Counted from the first letter of the stretch, positions 43,131 to 53,212 are shown. The stretch: 64,000 bases of DNA from Devosia soli (GCF_000970455.1 NZ_LAJG01000005.1:613341-677340); one strand, 5' to 3'. Program-made: numbers and translations. Notes: a model not told the origin generated them from the sequence alone.

Positions 43131-46022
43131 TCAAGATCGAACGCCGAGGATGCGCGCACGCGTATACCAATCTGCAGCTGCGCTGGAGACCTCTGTCTGC
43201 ATTCGCCCAATATCGAGCGCCAATCGGCCAAAATCCGGATAGTGTGTCAGTTGGGCAAGGAGATCTTCAAAGGCTGGAGACCAGGCATCGGCCTTGAACG
43301 GGCTGACGAGCGCAGAGCTCATCACCTGTAGCACGGTTGAATAGAGGGCGTAGATTTCGGCCAGACGCTGCCCTTCGGGCACCAGCCCGATCTCTCCGAG
43401 GCGTGCCAGTACGCGGGACGGCGGCGCCTGGGGAAGTCCTATACGCTCACCCGCAACGAGCTGAGCCGATTGCGCGATGAATTCAAGATCGACAAGCCCG
43501 CCCTCAGCAAGCTTGAGATCGAATGCGTGACGCGGTTTTCGCTCCTTGGCCATCAAGGCGCGCATCGAGAGAACGTCATCGACGATCTTGCTTGGATCGC
43601 TGGGCAGGGCCATGACCTCGGCAATTTCGCGCTCGACGGCCTCCGGCAATACGCCTGAGCCTGCCACCACGCGTGCCCGGCTCAATGCCAGATGTTCCCA
43701 GGTCCAGGCTTCTCCACGTTGATAAGACCGGAAGGCGGCCAAGCTCGTTGCAAGGGGACCGGCGTTGCCCGAGGGTCGGAGGCGCATATCGGTTTCGTAG
43801 AGCACGCCTTCGCTGGTGGGGGCCGCCAGGGCCGAAACGAGACGCTGCGTCAGGCGCGCAAAATAGTGGGCTGGGGCCAATGGCCGCTCGCCATCGGATT
43901 CTGTGTCGGGCGCGTCGTAGAGCAAGATGAAATCGAGATCGGAGGTATAGGTCATCTCCCGGCTCGCCATCTTGCCGAAGGCGAGGAGCGCAGTCGACGC
44001 GCCCTCGATGCGACCGTGGCGGCGCGCGAACTCTTCCTCGACGTTGGCGAAAAGGCGATGCAGCAGCGTTTCGGCGAGTGCGGTGAATTGCTCGCCAGCC
44101 ACCGCTGCCGTCACCGTGCCTGACAACAGACCAGCCGCCACGAGGAATTTTTGTTCCTGCCCGATGATGCGTGCCCGGTCGATCAGGTCTTCGTACGAGC
44201 GTGCATCGGCGAGAAACGCATCGACCTTGGCCACTAAAACGTCTCGATGGGTCACATCGTTGGCGAAAGCAGGGTCGATCAATCCATCGACCACGTGGGC
44301 CCGATGAATAACGGCTTCGGCCATGCGGGGCGCCGATGCCATGAACTGAACGAGCAGCGAGCGCAATTGCTCGTGGTTTCGCAGCAGCGCGAAAAGCTGC
44401 ACACCAGCAGGCAGGCGGGACAGGAAATCATCCATGCGCGCCAGGCCCAGATCAGGACTACCGGCAGCGGCAAGCGTCTTGAGAAGCGCGGGCAAAAGCT
44501 CGGTCAGGTGAGCGCGCGCCGCCGCGCTTCTCGTCGCGGCGTAGCTGCCGTAATGCCACTTGCGGACGGTTTCGATAGCCTTACGGGCATCGGCAAAACC
44601 CAGCGCGGTCAGCGTTTCGAGAGTTTCCGGATCGTCGTCGCTGCCGGTGAAAACGAGATTACCTTCGCCAGTGCCCAAGGTTTCGCCTTCAGCGAACAGC
44701 TCGACATAATAGCGTGCGACGCGTTCAAGCGCCGCCCGATAGTCTTTCTCGAACGCCTCTAGATCGGGCTGTCCCATTAGCTTGCCGATAACCGCGACTG
44801 CCTCGGGCGTGTCGGGCATGACATGGGTCTGCTCGTCGCGCAGCATCTGCAGGCGGTTTTCGACGGCGCGCAGATACCAATAGGTATCTGTCAGTTCGCG
44901 GGCCGTGGTGTCGTTGATCCAGTTTGCAGAGGCAAGAGCGGCCAGCGCTTGCGCCGTGGGACGCACCCGGAGCGTCTTGTCGCGGCCACCCGCAATAAGC
45001 TGCTGGGTCTGAGCGAAAAATTCGATCTCGCGGATACCGCCACGCCCGAGTTTGACATTGTGGCCCTCGACGCGGATATCGCCGACGTTCTTGGAAACGT
45101 TGATCTGGCGTTTCATTGCCTGGATATCGGCAATGGTCGCGAAATCGAGATGCTTGCGCCACACATAGGGAGCAAGATCCCTGATGAAGGCCTCGCCCAC
45201 GGCCTTATCGCCGGCGCAGGGGCGGGCCTTGATCCAGGCGGCGCGTTCCCAATTTTGGCCCCGCACTTCATAATAGGCGAGGGCGGCATCTATCGAGAGA
45301 GCAACCGGCGTCGAGCCGGGATCGGGACGCAGTCGCAGGTCCGTGCGGAAGACATAGCCAAAAGCCTGACGATCCTCCATTAGCGCAACGAGGCGCTGCA
45401 TCATTCGTGAATAGATTTTCGTCGCTTCGCCCGGGTCAACGAGCACGGATTTTTCGGGATCGAAAAAAGCAACGATGTCGATGTCGGACGAGTAATTGAG
45501 CTCCCGGCCGCCATGCTTGCCCAAGGCAAACAGCGCCAAGCCCGAATTGGCTGCGCGCGCCTCCTCTCGCGACAGCACTAACTGCCCCTTGTCGGCGGCC
45601 TGCCGCATGAGAAAGTCGAGTACTGCTTCGAGCGCTGCGTCGGCGAGGTCGGACAGGGCTTCGGTGGCGCGCGCCGTCGTCCAGACGCCGCCAGTTTCGG
45701 CGACAGCGGCAATGAGCGCAGTCCGCCCCTTGGCGATCCGCAAGGCCTGACCCAAGGCTGCTTCATCCGCGCAGAGACCGGCGTCCTGCACGTTTCCGAT
45801 GATGCCAGCAAAGGCTGGATCGGGGCCATCATCGAGGGCCGAGGCCAACCAATCGGCATGGACGCGGGACAAGTCCAGAAGGTACGGTGCAGACTGGAGC
45901 AGCGGACCCAGCGTTGGGGCAGCTCTGGAAAGACTTGCCGCAATGGCTTCCGGCAGTTCGGCCAGGAGCGCGTCGAAAAGGGGATGGGGAACGGGCGGCA
46001 GGGGCGCGAGGGAGATGCTCAT
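43131..46022 (-). CDS. glnE: bifunctional glutamine synthetase adenylyltransferase/adenylyl-removing enzyme
   Basis: A 963-residue two-headed nucleotidyltransferase that switches glutamine synthetase off and on by adding or removing AMP. The N-terminal adenylyl-removing half has GGRELNYSSDIDIVAFFD near residue 185, and the C-terminal adenylyltransferase half has MASREMTYTSDLDFILLYD near residue 690. The two acidic D-x-D sites are intact in both. The ATG at 46022 was chosen since an upstream extension to 46061 would begin with TTG and has no support. It starts 42 bp after ccmH on the same strand and may be read from the ccm promoter. Confidence 0.95.
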   Translation of the reverse strand: MSISLAPLPPVPHPLFDALLAELPEAIAASLSRAAPTLGPLLQSAPYLLDLSRVHADWLASALDDGPDPAFAGIIGNVQDAGLCADEAALGQALRIAKGRTALIAAVAETGGVWTTARATEALSDLADAALEAVLDFLMRQAADKGQLVLSREEARAANSGLALFALGKHGGRELNYSSDIDIVAFFDPEKSVLVDPGEATKIYSRMMQRLVALMEDRQAFGYVFRTDLRLRPDPGSTPVALSIDAALAYYEVRGQNWERAAWIKARPCAGDKAVGEAFIRDLAPYVWRKHLDFATIADIQAMKRQINVSKNVGDIRVEGHNVKLGRGGIREIEFFAQTQQLIAGGRDKTLRVRPTAQALAALASANWINDTTARELTDTYWYLRAVENRLQMLRDEQTHVMPDTPEAVAVIGKLMGQPDLEAFEKDYRAALERVARYYVELFAEGETLGTGEGNLVFTGSDDDPETLETLTALGFADARKAIETVRKWHYGSYAATRSAAARAHLTELLPALLKTLAAAGSPDLGLARMDDFLSRLPAGVQLFALLRNHEQLRSLLVQFMASAPRMAEAVIHRAHVVDGLIDPAFANDVTHRDVLVAKVDAFLADARSYEDLIDRARIIGQEQKFLVAAGLLSGTVTAAVAGEQFTALAETLLHRLFANVEEEFARRHGRIEGASTALLAFGKMASREMTYTSDLDFILLYDAPDTESDGERPLAPAHYFARLTQRLVSALAAPTSEGVLYETDMRLRPSGNAGPLATSLAAFRSYQRGEAWTWEHLALSRARVVAGSGVLPEAVEREIAEVMALPSDPSKIVDDVLSMRALMAKERKPRHAFDLKLAEGGLVDLEFIAQSAQLVAGERIGLPQAPPSRVLARLGEIGLVPEGQRLAEIYALYSTVLQVMSSALVSPFKADAWSPAFEDLLAQLTHYPDFGRLALDIGRMQTEVSSAAADWYTRARILGVRS

Positions 46023-46064
46023 AAAAGAGGCATAACGTGATGCGTCAGCCGCAGCAAGCAAGGC

Positions 46065-46529
46065 TTAGCTTTGCCGATTATCGTCTTCGAGCTCGGCCAG
46101 GACCCGATTTTCTGCGTCACTGAGCGCAGCAGCCCCAGCGGATGGCGCTCTGCGGCGCATGGCCCAGAAGAGCGCACAAAGCCCAGCGATCAGCAGCAAG
46201 GGCGCAGCGATCCACAGCAGGATCGTATGGGAATTGACGCGTGGGTTGAGCAGGACAAATTCGCCATACCTCTCGACGAGATATTGCTCGACCTCGGCAT
46301 TGGTATCGCCTTTCACCAAGCGCTCGCGCACCAGCAGGCGCAGGTCGCGCGCGAGTTCGGCGTCGCTGTCATCGATCGACTGATTTTGGCAGACGAGGCA
46401 TCGCAAGCCTGCAGAGATATCGCGAGCGCGCTGCTCAAGCACGGGATCCGAGAGCACCTCATCGGGAGACACGGCAAAGCTGGGGACGGCCAGACACGCC
46501 ACCAAAACCAGCGCGAGAAGCCGCTTCAT
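46065..46529 (-). CDS. ccmH: cytochrome c-type biogenesis protein CcmH
   Basis: A 154-residue periplasmic thiol protein anchored by a C-terminal helix. After a signal peptide (KRLLALVLVACLAVPSFA) comes LRCLVCQNQSIDDSDAELA, whose CxxC reduces the heme-binding cysteines of apocytochrome c. A membrane segment (TILLWIAAPLLLIAGLCALFW) follows near residue 100. The start overlaps the ccmF stop by 4 bp (46526-46529). It is the last gene of the ccmIEFH operon; this is the short, CcmH-only form, with the TPR part supplied by CcmI. Confidence 0.96.
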   Translation of the reverse strand: MKRLLALVLVACLAVPSFAVSPDEVLSDPVLEQRARDISAGLRCLVCQNQSIDDSDAELARDLRLLVRERLVKGDTNAEVEQYLVERYGEFVLLNPRVNSHTILLWIAAPLLLIAGLCALFWAMRRRAPSAGAAALSDAENRVLAELEDDNRQS

Positions 46530-48499
46530 TCGGCGGGCTCCAGGACCGATTTCGTCGCCCGCTTCGGCGCGCCGACACGCAGGCGGCGATCGGTGAGTGA
46601 CAGGATCCCCGCTCCGGCCATGATCAAAGCACCGATCCAGATGAGCAAGATATAGGGCTTGTACCAAAGGCGCACGACGTGGGTGCCGTCGATCGGTTCG
46701 CCGAGCTGGAGATAGAACTGGGAAAGGCCATAGGTAGCGATGGCGGCTTCCGTCGTCGGCATACCACTGGCCACATAGGTGCGCCGCTCAGCGTCCAATT
46801 CGGTGGTGCCGCCGCTCGGTGCAGTGACGATGAACCGGCCGGTATCGGCCATGTAGTTCGGCCCAGGCACCTGCTCAAACTTTTCGAACGACACCGTATA
46901 GCCGCTGAGCTCCGCCCTCTCGCCGGGGTTGAGCGTCGTGACGTTTTCGGTTTCCCAGGCGGTCACCGAGACAATGCCGAGCACGGTCAGGCCGAGGCCG
47001 AGATGGCCGATGGCCGTTGACCAGATCGAGCGCGGCAGTCCGGCGAGGCGGCGAAGGCTCTCGCTGAATGGGACGCGCCCAAGCCGGCTGCGTTCGATGA
47101 CTTCGGCGATGGAGCCAAACGCGACCCAGAAGCCCAGCAGCAAGCCAAGTGGCGCCAGCGATATCGAGAGCCCGCCGAGGGATGACACCAGGATAGTCAG
47201 GAAAATGGCAAGGGCCGCGGCGCCAGCGAGGCGCTGCGCGGCCGCAACGAAATCCGCGCGCTTCCAAGGCAGCAGGGGACCGAAGGGCAAGATCAGGAGG
47301 AGCGGCGCCATCAGCGCGCCGAAAGTCAGGTTGAAGAACGGCGCGCCAACGGAAATCGTCGTACCGGTCAGCGCGTCGAGCAAGAGCGGATAGAGCGTGC
47401 CGACAAGGACTGCGCCAACAGCCGTCGCAAGAAACAGATTATTGAGGATCAGCGCCCCTTCCCGGCTGATCGGCGCGAACAAGCCGCCTTGGCGGAGAGC
47501 GCTGGCGCGCAGGGCGAACAACAGGAAGGCACCGCCGATGAGGGCTGCGAGGATCGTCAGGATGACAAGACCACGGGTGGGGTCGCTAGCAAAGGTATGA
47601 ACCGATGTCAGGATGCCCGAACGCACGAGGAATGTGCCGAGGAGCGACAGCGAAAAGGTGATGATGGACAAAAAGACCGTCCAGATCTTGAGCGCATTGC
47701 GCTTTTCCATCACCAGCGCCGAATGCAACAGCGCCGTGCCGGCCAACCATGGCATGAAGCTGGCGTTTTCCACCGGGTCCCAAAACCACCATCCGCCCCA
47801 GCCGAGCTCGTAATAAGCCCAGTACGATCCCATGGCGATGCCAAGGGTCAAGAACGTCCAGCTCAGCATAGTCCAGGGGCGCACCCATCTGGCCCAGGCC
47901 TGATCGATGCGCCCCGAGATCAGCGCCGCTATCGCAAAGGAAAAGCAGATCGAAAAGCCGACATAGCCGGCATAAAGGAGCGGCGGGTGGATGGCGAGGC
48001 CAATATCCTGAAGAACCGGATTTAGGTCGGCGCCTTCGAGCGGCGGCTGCACCAGCCGGGCGAAGGGATTGGAGGTAAAGAGCGTAAAGCCACCGAAGGC
48101 AGCAACAAGAAGGCTCTGCGTGCCCTGCACCAGGTTGAAGAGATCGGCCGGCAATCTACGTCCGAAGGCTGCGACCAGCGCGCCGAACAGTACGAGAATG
48201 AGGATCCAGAGAAGCAAGGACCCCTCGTGATTGCCCCAAACGCCAGAAATCTTGAAGATCAACGGCTTGAGCGAATGAGAATTGTTGGCGGCAAGCGCGA
48301 GGCTGAAGTCGGAGGTCGCAAAAGCCTGAACCAGCGCCAGAAACGCGACGGCGATAAGGACGAATTGCAGGAGGGCCGACTGTGCGAGCACTCCCGCCAG
48401 CCGCTGGCCACTCCGCCAGAAAACAAGGCCGCCAAGTGCGGACACAAGGGCGATAGCGCAAGCCAGAATGAGGGCAAAGTGCCCAAGTTCAATGCTCAT
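46526..48499 (-). CDS. ccmF: heme lyase CcmF
   Basis: A 657-residue inner-membrane protein with about 15 helices that joins heme to apocytochrome c together with CcmH and CcmI. The periplasmic heme-handling WWD domain is clear: WGGWWFWDPVENASFMPWL near residue 230. The start (MSIELGHFALILACAIAL) overlaps the ccmE stop by 4 bp at 48496-48499. The second periplasmic loop near the C-terminus and the final helix (LLIWIGALIMAGAGILSLTDRR) are present, so the protein is complete. Confidence 0.96.
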   Translation of the reverse strand: MSIELGHFALILACAIALVSALGGLVFWRSGQRLAGVLAQSALLQFVLIAVAFLALVQAFATSDFSLALAANNSHSLKPLIFKISGVWGNHEGSLLLWILILVLFGALVAAFGRRLPADLFNLVQGTQSLLVAAFGGFTLFTSNPFARLVQPPLEGADLNPVLQDIGLAIHPPLLYAGYVGFSICFSFAIAALISGRIDQAWARWVRPWTMLSWTFLTLGIAMGSYWAYYELGWGGWWFWDPVENASFMPWLAGTALLHSALVMEKRNALKIWTVFLSIITFSLSLLGTFLVRSGILTSVHTFASDPTRGLVILTILAALIGGAFLLFALRASALRQGGLFAPISREGALILNNLFLATAVGAVLVGTLYPLLLDALTGTTISVGAPFFNLTFGALMAPLLLILPFGPLLPWKRADFVAAAQRLAGAAALAIFLTILVSSLGGLSISLAPLGLLLGFWVAFGSIAEVIERSRLGRVPFSESLRRLAGLPRSIWSTAIGHLGLGLTVLGIVSVTAWETENVTTLNPGERAELSGYTVSFEKFEQVPGPNYMADTGRFIVTAPSGGTTELDAERRTYVASGMPTTEAAIATYGLSQFYLQLGEPIDGTHVVRLWYKPYILLIWIGALIMAGAGILSLTDRRLRVGAPKRATKSVLEPAE

Positions 48500-48972
48500 G
48501 GATTGCCCGCCTCCGGCCGCCACTCGCCCTGCGCCTTGAGTGCCTCGACGACTTCGCGCGGCACATATTTTTCGTCATGCTTGGCAAGAACATTGTTGGC
48601 GTCGAACGAGCCGTCGGCGCCAACTGCACCTTCTGCCACGACGCCCTGCCCTTCACGGAAAAGATCGGGCAGAATGCCGTTGTAATGCGCAACGATCTCC
48701 GTTGCGCCATCGGTCACGATAAACGTATTTGCCTGCCCTTCGCGCTGCCAGCTGCCTTCCTTGACGAGGCCGCCGAGGCGAATGGCCTGCCCGGGCTGAA
48801 CGCCACGCGATACCACTTCCGTTGGTGAATAGAAAAAGACGATCTGATCGCGCAGCGCTGTCAGGACGAGTCCCGCGGCCAGCGTCAGTACGACGCCGAG
48901 ACCGACAATAATGCCGAGCCGTTTTTGCTTGCGCGACCAGCCCTTGCGGCGAACGGCCTGCGGCATTGTCAT
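48496..48972 (-). CDS. ccmE: heme chaperone CcmE
   Basis: A 158-residue protein with one N-terminal membrane helix (LGIIVGLGVVLTLAAGLVLTAL) and a periplasmic beta-barrel domain. The heme-attaching His is in VLAKHDEKYVPRE near residue 128, with the Tyr axial ligand four residues after it. It takes heme from CcmABCD and gives it to CcmF. The start overlaps the ccmI stop by 4 bp; an ATG two codons later is also possible. Confidence 0.96.
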   Translation of the reverse strand: MTMPQAVRRKGWSRKQKRLGIIVGLGVVLTLAAGLVLTALRDQIVFFYSPTEVVSRGVQPGQAIRLGGLVKEGSWQREGQANTFIVTDGATEIVAHYNGILPDLFREGQGVVAEGAVGADGSFDANNVLAKHDEKYVPREVVEALKAQGEWRPEAGNP

Positions 48973-50045
48973 GGTTGCGCTCCATTCAGTTTGAGGCCGG
49001 CGCCAAGGGCGATACTGTCGAGTTCGCCACGATCGAACGCTGCGGGGTACGCCGCAACGGCGCGATCATAAGCGATCTGGGCATTCGGCAGGTCGCCGAG
49101 CACGATGTAGGAGCGGACGAGCTGCGACCACTCCTCAACACTGCCGCCCTCAGCGTAAAGGCGCGACGACAGGCTCCCAACCATGCCGCGGATCATTTCG
49201 GCCTGATCCTCTGCCGATGTATCGACGCCGTCGTTTTGAGCAACGGCGAGTCCCTGACGCGCGGCAGGAAGCCAGGGCTCGTTGCGTTGCGCCAGATCGA
49301 TGGCGGCCTGCCAATATTGGGCCGCTTCGGCATAATCCGCCATGCGCGTCAGTTCGGCGGCGAGATAGAGCCGGGATTGGGCATGTTCGGGGTCAAGTTC
49401 GACAGCCTGGCGCAGAAGCTGCACGGCTTCGTCCGAACCTTGACCACCCGCTGCAAGCAGCAACGCCTCGGCACGATCGGTAAGCAACTGCGCCGTTGGC
49501 GCTGAAAGAGCGATGATACGACCATAGGCATTTGCGGCTTCCGCATAACGCCCGACTTCGGTCAGGGCCGGCGCCAGAACCGTCCAGCCCCTAAGGTCGT
49601 CGGGCCGCGCCTCAAGTTCGCTTTCGATGCGGGCGATGGCCGCATCGATGTCCATGTTCTGCGCGGCGACGTCAGTGCGTGCAGCCAGCGGCTGGCTTGG
49701 CATGTCGGGGCTGCCGAGGACGGCATAGATGCCCAGCGAGACAACAACGATGGCTGCAACACCCGAGAGCAGGATGGCCTGGCTGATTTCCCCCGAAGCC
49801 TTTATTGGGTCGGCCTTGGCGCGCAGCATTTCGCGGGCCAATTCACCCTTGGCGCCGAGGGCTTCTTCGGGCGCAATCTTGCCGGCAGCCAGGTCAGCGT
49901 CGATACCAGCCAGAATCTGTCGGAAATGGCTGTTGGTATCAGCCGCTTCCAGCGCGCCCGCGTTGACCGCGCGACCGCGCCCCGCGTACAACAACGCGGC
50001 GCAGGCAATGGCGGTAACTGCTATGGCGACAAACCAGAAAATCAT
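48969..50045 (-). CDS. ccmI: cytochrome c biogenesis protein CcmI
   Basis: A 358-residue protein with two N-terminal membrane helices (FWFVAIAVTAIACAALLYAG and AILLSGVAAIVVVSLGIYAVL), a heptad-rich segment between them, and a periplasmic C-terminal part with TPR repeats (for example YAEAANAYGRIIAL and SDEAVQLLRQAVELDPEHAQ). CcmI holds apocytochrome c for the heme lyase. I chose the ATG at 50045 with GGGG upstream; the longer frame upstream is not supported. First gene of ccmIEFH, divergent from the flavoprotein pair. Confidence 0.92.
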   Translation of the reverse strand: MIFWFVAIAVTAIACAALLYAGRGRAVNAGALEAADTNSHFRQILAGIDADLAAGKIAPEEALGAKGELAREMLRAKADPIKASGEISQAILLSGVAAIVVVSLGIYAVLGSPDMPSQPLAARTDVAAQNMDIDAAIARIESELEARPDDLRGWTVLAPALTEVGRYAEAANAYGRIIALSAPTAQLLTDRAEALLLAAGGQGSDEAVQLLRQAVELDPEHAQSRLYLAAELTRMADYAEAAQYWQAAIDLAQRNEPWLPAARQGLAVAQNDGVDTSAEDQAEMIRGMVGSLSSRLYAEGGSVEEWSQLVRSYIVLGDLPNAQIAYDRAVAAYPAAFDRGELDSIALGAGLKLNGAQP

Positions 50046-50183
50046 TGGCCCCAGACGCTTGCTGTCCTCGATAAGCAAAGCTGAGACCTCTATAAGCCCA
50101 TTGCGGCGAAAAACCATAAAAACAAGCGTGTTTCTCGCGGACGCATTGCCACAGGTCTCGCCAAGCCTTCGAGGGTTTTTGCG

Positions 50184-51257
50184 ATGAGCGAAGCCATCGC
50201 AGACTTTGCCGTTTTTGGCTCGACCCCGCTGGCCGGGCTTGTGGCCGGGCTCCTCGCACAGCGCCACCAGGCCAAGGTCATCGCCGTTGGCGAAGGCCCG
50301 ACGCGCTATCGGTTGCCGCGCATGCTCGATCTCTCCGTCGCTGCCATCACGCGCCCCGAGACTTGGGCGGTGCTGACGGCAACCGTACCGGAGACGGCCC
50401 GCTTCATCGGCAGGCTGGCCGGCCGGCAGGCCATCCGCCGGGTCGATCCGATCTTTTTTGCCGATTCTGCGGCCGCCAAGGAGTCTCTGGGCCACTTCGC
50501 GCACATGGCGCGGGGCTTTGGTCAAAGTCTGGAGGCCGTACCGAACACCAGGCTGGGCGCCGGCCGTAACGGCTATCGTCTCATTGATGCCATGATTATT
50601 GACCGCGCTGCGTTCGAGCCTTCTCTAGAAGCCTGGCTTGCAGGGCAAGCGGTACGCTATAAAGCGTCCCAAGCCATTGAGATGACGCCCGAAGGCAGCG
50701 CGCAGGTCCATATCGATGGCGCGGTTATTGAAGCCCGCCAAGTTGTGCTGATCGACGACGCGGCCATTATCGAGTACCTGCCGCCTGCGCTTTGGCCTGC
50801 ACTGCTCTTGCGCCAGGCCCGATCCACCATCCTGACTGTGTCCAATCGCAGAATGGCGGGGCCGCTCATGCTGGATGTCGAGACGGGCACGATGCTCCTC
50901 CAGCATGAAGAGGACAGCCTGGTTGCCACAGGGCCCGGCAGGCTCGCTCAATTGTCCGCGCGGCTGACTCGTCTCGTTTCCAATTCCGGCCAACTCCAAC
51001 AAGCGGGCCAGGTAGGCTTCGAGGGTCTTATGACGCTCGACGGCGCGCCACTCCTTGGACAGACAATGAATAAGGGGCCGATTTTCCTGACGGGACTTGG
51101 TTCTCTTGGCGCCTTTCTTGCACCGATGCTGGCGCGCTGGATCGCGGGGGAGGCCAGCTCTGAAGAACTCGAATGGTGCCAGACTCGCCGGCCTGACCGG
51201 CAAGGAAGGCATCAGGCGATCGCCGAGTATGCCGGTCGCGAAGAGCATGCGGCATGA
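50184..51257 (+). CDS. FAD-dependent oxidoreductase, DAO/SoxB-like, with degenerate N-terminal motif
   Basis: A 357-residue protein. The C-terminal part reads TLDGAPLLGQTMNKGPIFLTGLGSLGAFLAPMLARWIAGE, in pieces near residues 283-325, which is the pattern closing the FAD site in D-amino acid oxidase/sarcosine oxidase beta proteins. The N-terminal FGSTPLAGLVAGLLA keeps only part of the GxGxxG FAD-binding loop. FAD binding is therefore uncertain. Its stop overlaps the start of a SoxA-like gene by 4 bp, so they likely form a complex. GAGGG lies 8 bases before the ATG. The substrate is unknown. Confidence 0.65.
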   Translation: MSEAIADFAVFGSTPLAGLVAGLLAQRHQAKVIAVGEGPTRYRLPRMLDLSVAAITRPETWAVLTATVPETARFIGRLAGRQAIRRVDPIFFADSAAAKESLGHFAHMARGFGQSLEAVPNTRLGAGRNGYRLIDAMIIDRAAFEPSLEAWLAGQAVRYKASQAIEMTPEGSAQVHIDGAVIEARQVVLIDDAAIIEYLPPALWPALLLRQARSTILTVSNRRMAGPLMLDVETGTMLLQHEEDSLVATGPGRLAQLSARLTRLVSNSGQLQQAGQVGFEGLMTLDGAPLLGQTMNKGPIFLTGLGSLGAFLAPMLARWIAGEASSEELEWCQTRRPDRQGRHQAIAEYAGREEHAA

Positions 51258-53212
51258 AGCAGCAAATCAATCGGCTCCCCGCTGACACGGGCAAGGGTCT
51301 GGCCGGGCGGCTCATCGACCGCAGTCGGCCGATCCGCTTCACCCTCAATGGCCGGAGCGTCCATGGCTTTGCCGGTGACACCGTCCTCAGTGCGCTCATC
51401 GCGTCCGGCGTCGACACGCTCGGCATTCATGACGATCATGCCATAGGGCTTCGCCCCGGCGCCGCGCCACCGATCGCCTATACCGGCTCGACCGGCGATG
51501 CCCTGCAAGCCTTGCCGATGGAGCGAACGCCTGCGCGCGATGGCGCGGATTATGCGATCTTTGCCCATGACGCGGCGCCACGCTTATTCAATCGCCTGTT
51601 CCAGCCCGGTCGCAGCCTTGGGCTGTCGCTCGATGGCCACGCCAAAAGCCTCGCGCGTCCCTGGCGCAGTGTCGCTGGCCATTTGGAAGCGCCGACCGAT
51701 CTCGTCGTCATCGGCGGGGGTGTCGCCGGGATGGCAGCGGCGCTTGCCGGCGCGAAGGCTGGCCTTGCGGTTACTCTCCTTGAAGCAAGTGCGCAGCTCG
51801 GCGGCTATTCCGGTCTCTTTGGCACTCAGGATGGCGAAAGCACGCCCGAGGATAACGTCGCGGCCTTAGCCACCGAACTCGCCGCAACCGATCGCATTCG
51901 CGTTGAGACGCTGACGGAGGCCTTTGCCATCGGCGAAGGTCTCGTGCGGGCACATCGGCTAGAGACTGCCGCCGCACGGGTCGAAGCAAGCGTCATCGAC
52001 CTGCCGACCCGGTTCATCGTCATCGCCAACGGCGCCTTCGAACGCCTGCCAACGATATCTGGAAACCGCCTTCCTGGCATCGCTGGAGCGCAGGAAGCGT
52101 TCGAGCTGGCTCATCGGTACGGGATCTGGCCAGGACAATCCTGGCTTTTGGCTACATCAAGCAATCCCGCTTATCGCCTCGCCACGCTGACGGCCGAAAG
52201 CGGGATCAGACTCGACCGCATCCTCGACAGTCGGGATCGGGCCAGTTCGCGCTATATCGAGTTCTGCAAGGCCTATGGCATTCGCCAGTTTCCGGGCACC
52301 ATGCCTATTTCCGTCGCAGGCCAGAAGTCGGGTGGCCGTTTGGCCGTGCTCCTGCCACACGTGGACGCCGTCACAGTCGACCGTCTCGTTCTCTGCGGAG
52401 GCTGGCAGCCTGATTTGACGCTCTGGCACATTGCCGGCGGTCGCAGTCGATGGAACGGGGAAAAGCAGAGACTGGAACCATCAGGGGGCCTGACGGGCAT
52501 CGTGCTTGCCGGCTCCGCTGCAGGCTACCTCACCAGACGCGGCTGTGTCACAAGCGGTATCGATGCTGTCGATCGGCTGCTCGGCCGTCGCGGTCGTGGC
52601 GTGGACGATCCGGTGATCGATGCGTTCTACGAAACGCCCGATGCGATAATGGCGGGCTCCGTGCCCGATGAACCCGCGGCGCCAGCCTATCTCGATGCCG
52701 ATAGCGCGCTTCTGATGCGTCCTTCAGAGATGCGGAAATCCTGGCGGGATATGCTCGGCGGAAAGCGTTCGGGTTCGATCAGTGTTCTCGCCGAGGCGCC
52801 ACAATCGCTATCGATCGGCGCCATTTGCTCAGGTGTCGGCCTCGGCCTAATCCCGGCCGAATCCGCTGGCGTTATCGCGCAGGAGCGCGTTGCGCTTGTG
52901 CCGCTGGCGACGGCCGAACAACAGAGCGCAGAAGAGGCGCCGCTTCCTGAAATACCCATCTATCTCGAAAACCGCTTCGGTCCGGACGCTGCCTTGGTCA
53001 CCCTCGCGCATGACAGTTCCCGGCAGGTGGGCAGCGGCGCCCTCATCTATGCCAACGAAGACCTGACCGATCCGCGGCAAGCAATCGGCGTCGTGCTGCG
53101 ATCGGCGGAAGGCAAGACCAAAGCGCTGATTGCTGCAGGCTCGATTGCCGCCAAGCGTCCCGTGATCGTGCGCGATCTCGGCCAGGCTTTTCAAGCCGCG
53201 ATCGTCGCCTGA
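51254..53212 (+). CDS. sarcosine oxidase alpha-like FAD-dependent oxidoreductase lacking the C-terminal folate domain
   Basis: A 652-residue protein. The N-terminal part (IRFTLNGRSVHGFAGDTVLS near residue 30) is the ferredoxin-like Fer2_4 module of sarcosine oxidase alpha, and an FAD-binding motif DLVVIGGGVAGMAAALAGA lies near residue 155. A second nucleotide-type segment and the closing site VLAGSAAGYLTRRG near residue 420 follow. Real SoxA chains are about 1000 residues and end in an aminomethyltransferase domain, which is absent here; the last 200 residues do not look like it. The upstream partner is SoxB-like, but no soxD or soxG gene is present. The role is unknown. Confidence 0.75.
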   Translation: MKQQINRLPADTGKGLAGRLIDRSRPIRFTLNGRSVHGFAGDTVLSALIASGVDTLGIHDDHAIGLRPGAAPPIAYTGSTGDALQALPMERTPARDGADYAIFAHDAAPRLFNRLFQPGRSLGLSLDGHAKSLARPWRSVAGHLEAPTDLVVIGGGVAGMAAALAGAKAGLAVTLLEASAQLGGYSGLFGTQDGESTPEDNVAALATELAATDRIRVETLTEAFAIGEGLVRAHRLETAAARVEASVIDLPTRFIVIANGAFERLPTISGNRLPGIAGAQEAFELAHRYGIWPGQSWLLATSSNPAYRLATLTAESGIRLDRILDSRDRASSRYIEFCKAYGIRQFPGTMPISVAGQKSGGRLAVLLPHVDAVTVDRLVLCGGWQPDLTLWHIAGGRSRWNGEKQRLEPSGGLTGIVLAGSAAGYLTRRGCVTSGIDAVDRLLGRRGRGVDDPVIDAFYETPDAIMAGSVPDEPAAPAYLDADSALLMRPSEMRKSWRDMLGGKRSGSISVLAEAPQSLSIGAICSGVGLGLIPAESAGVIAQERVALVPLATAEQQSAEEAPLPEIPIYLENRFGPDAALVTLAHDSSRQVGSGALIYANEDLTDPRQAIGVVLRSAEGKTKALIAAGSIAAKRPVIVRDLGQAFQAAIVA

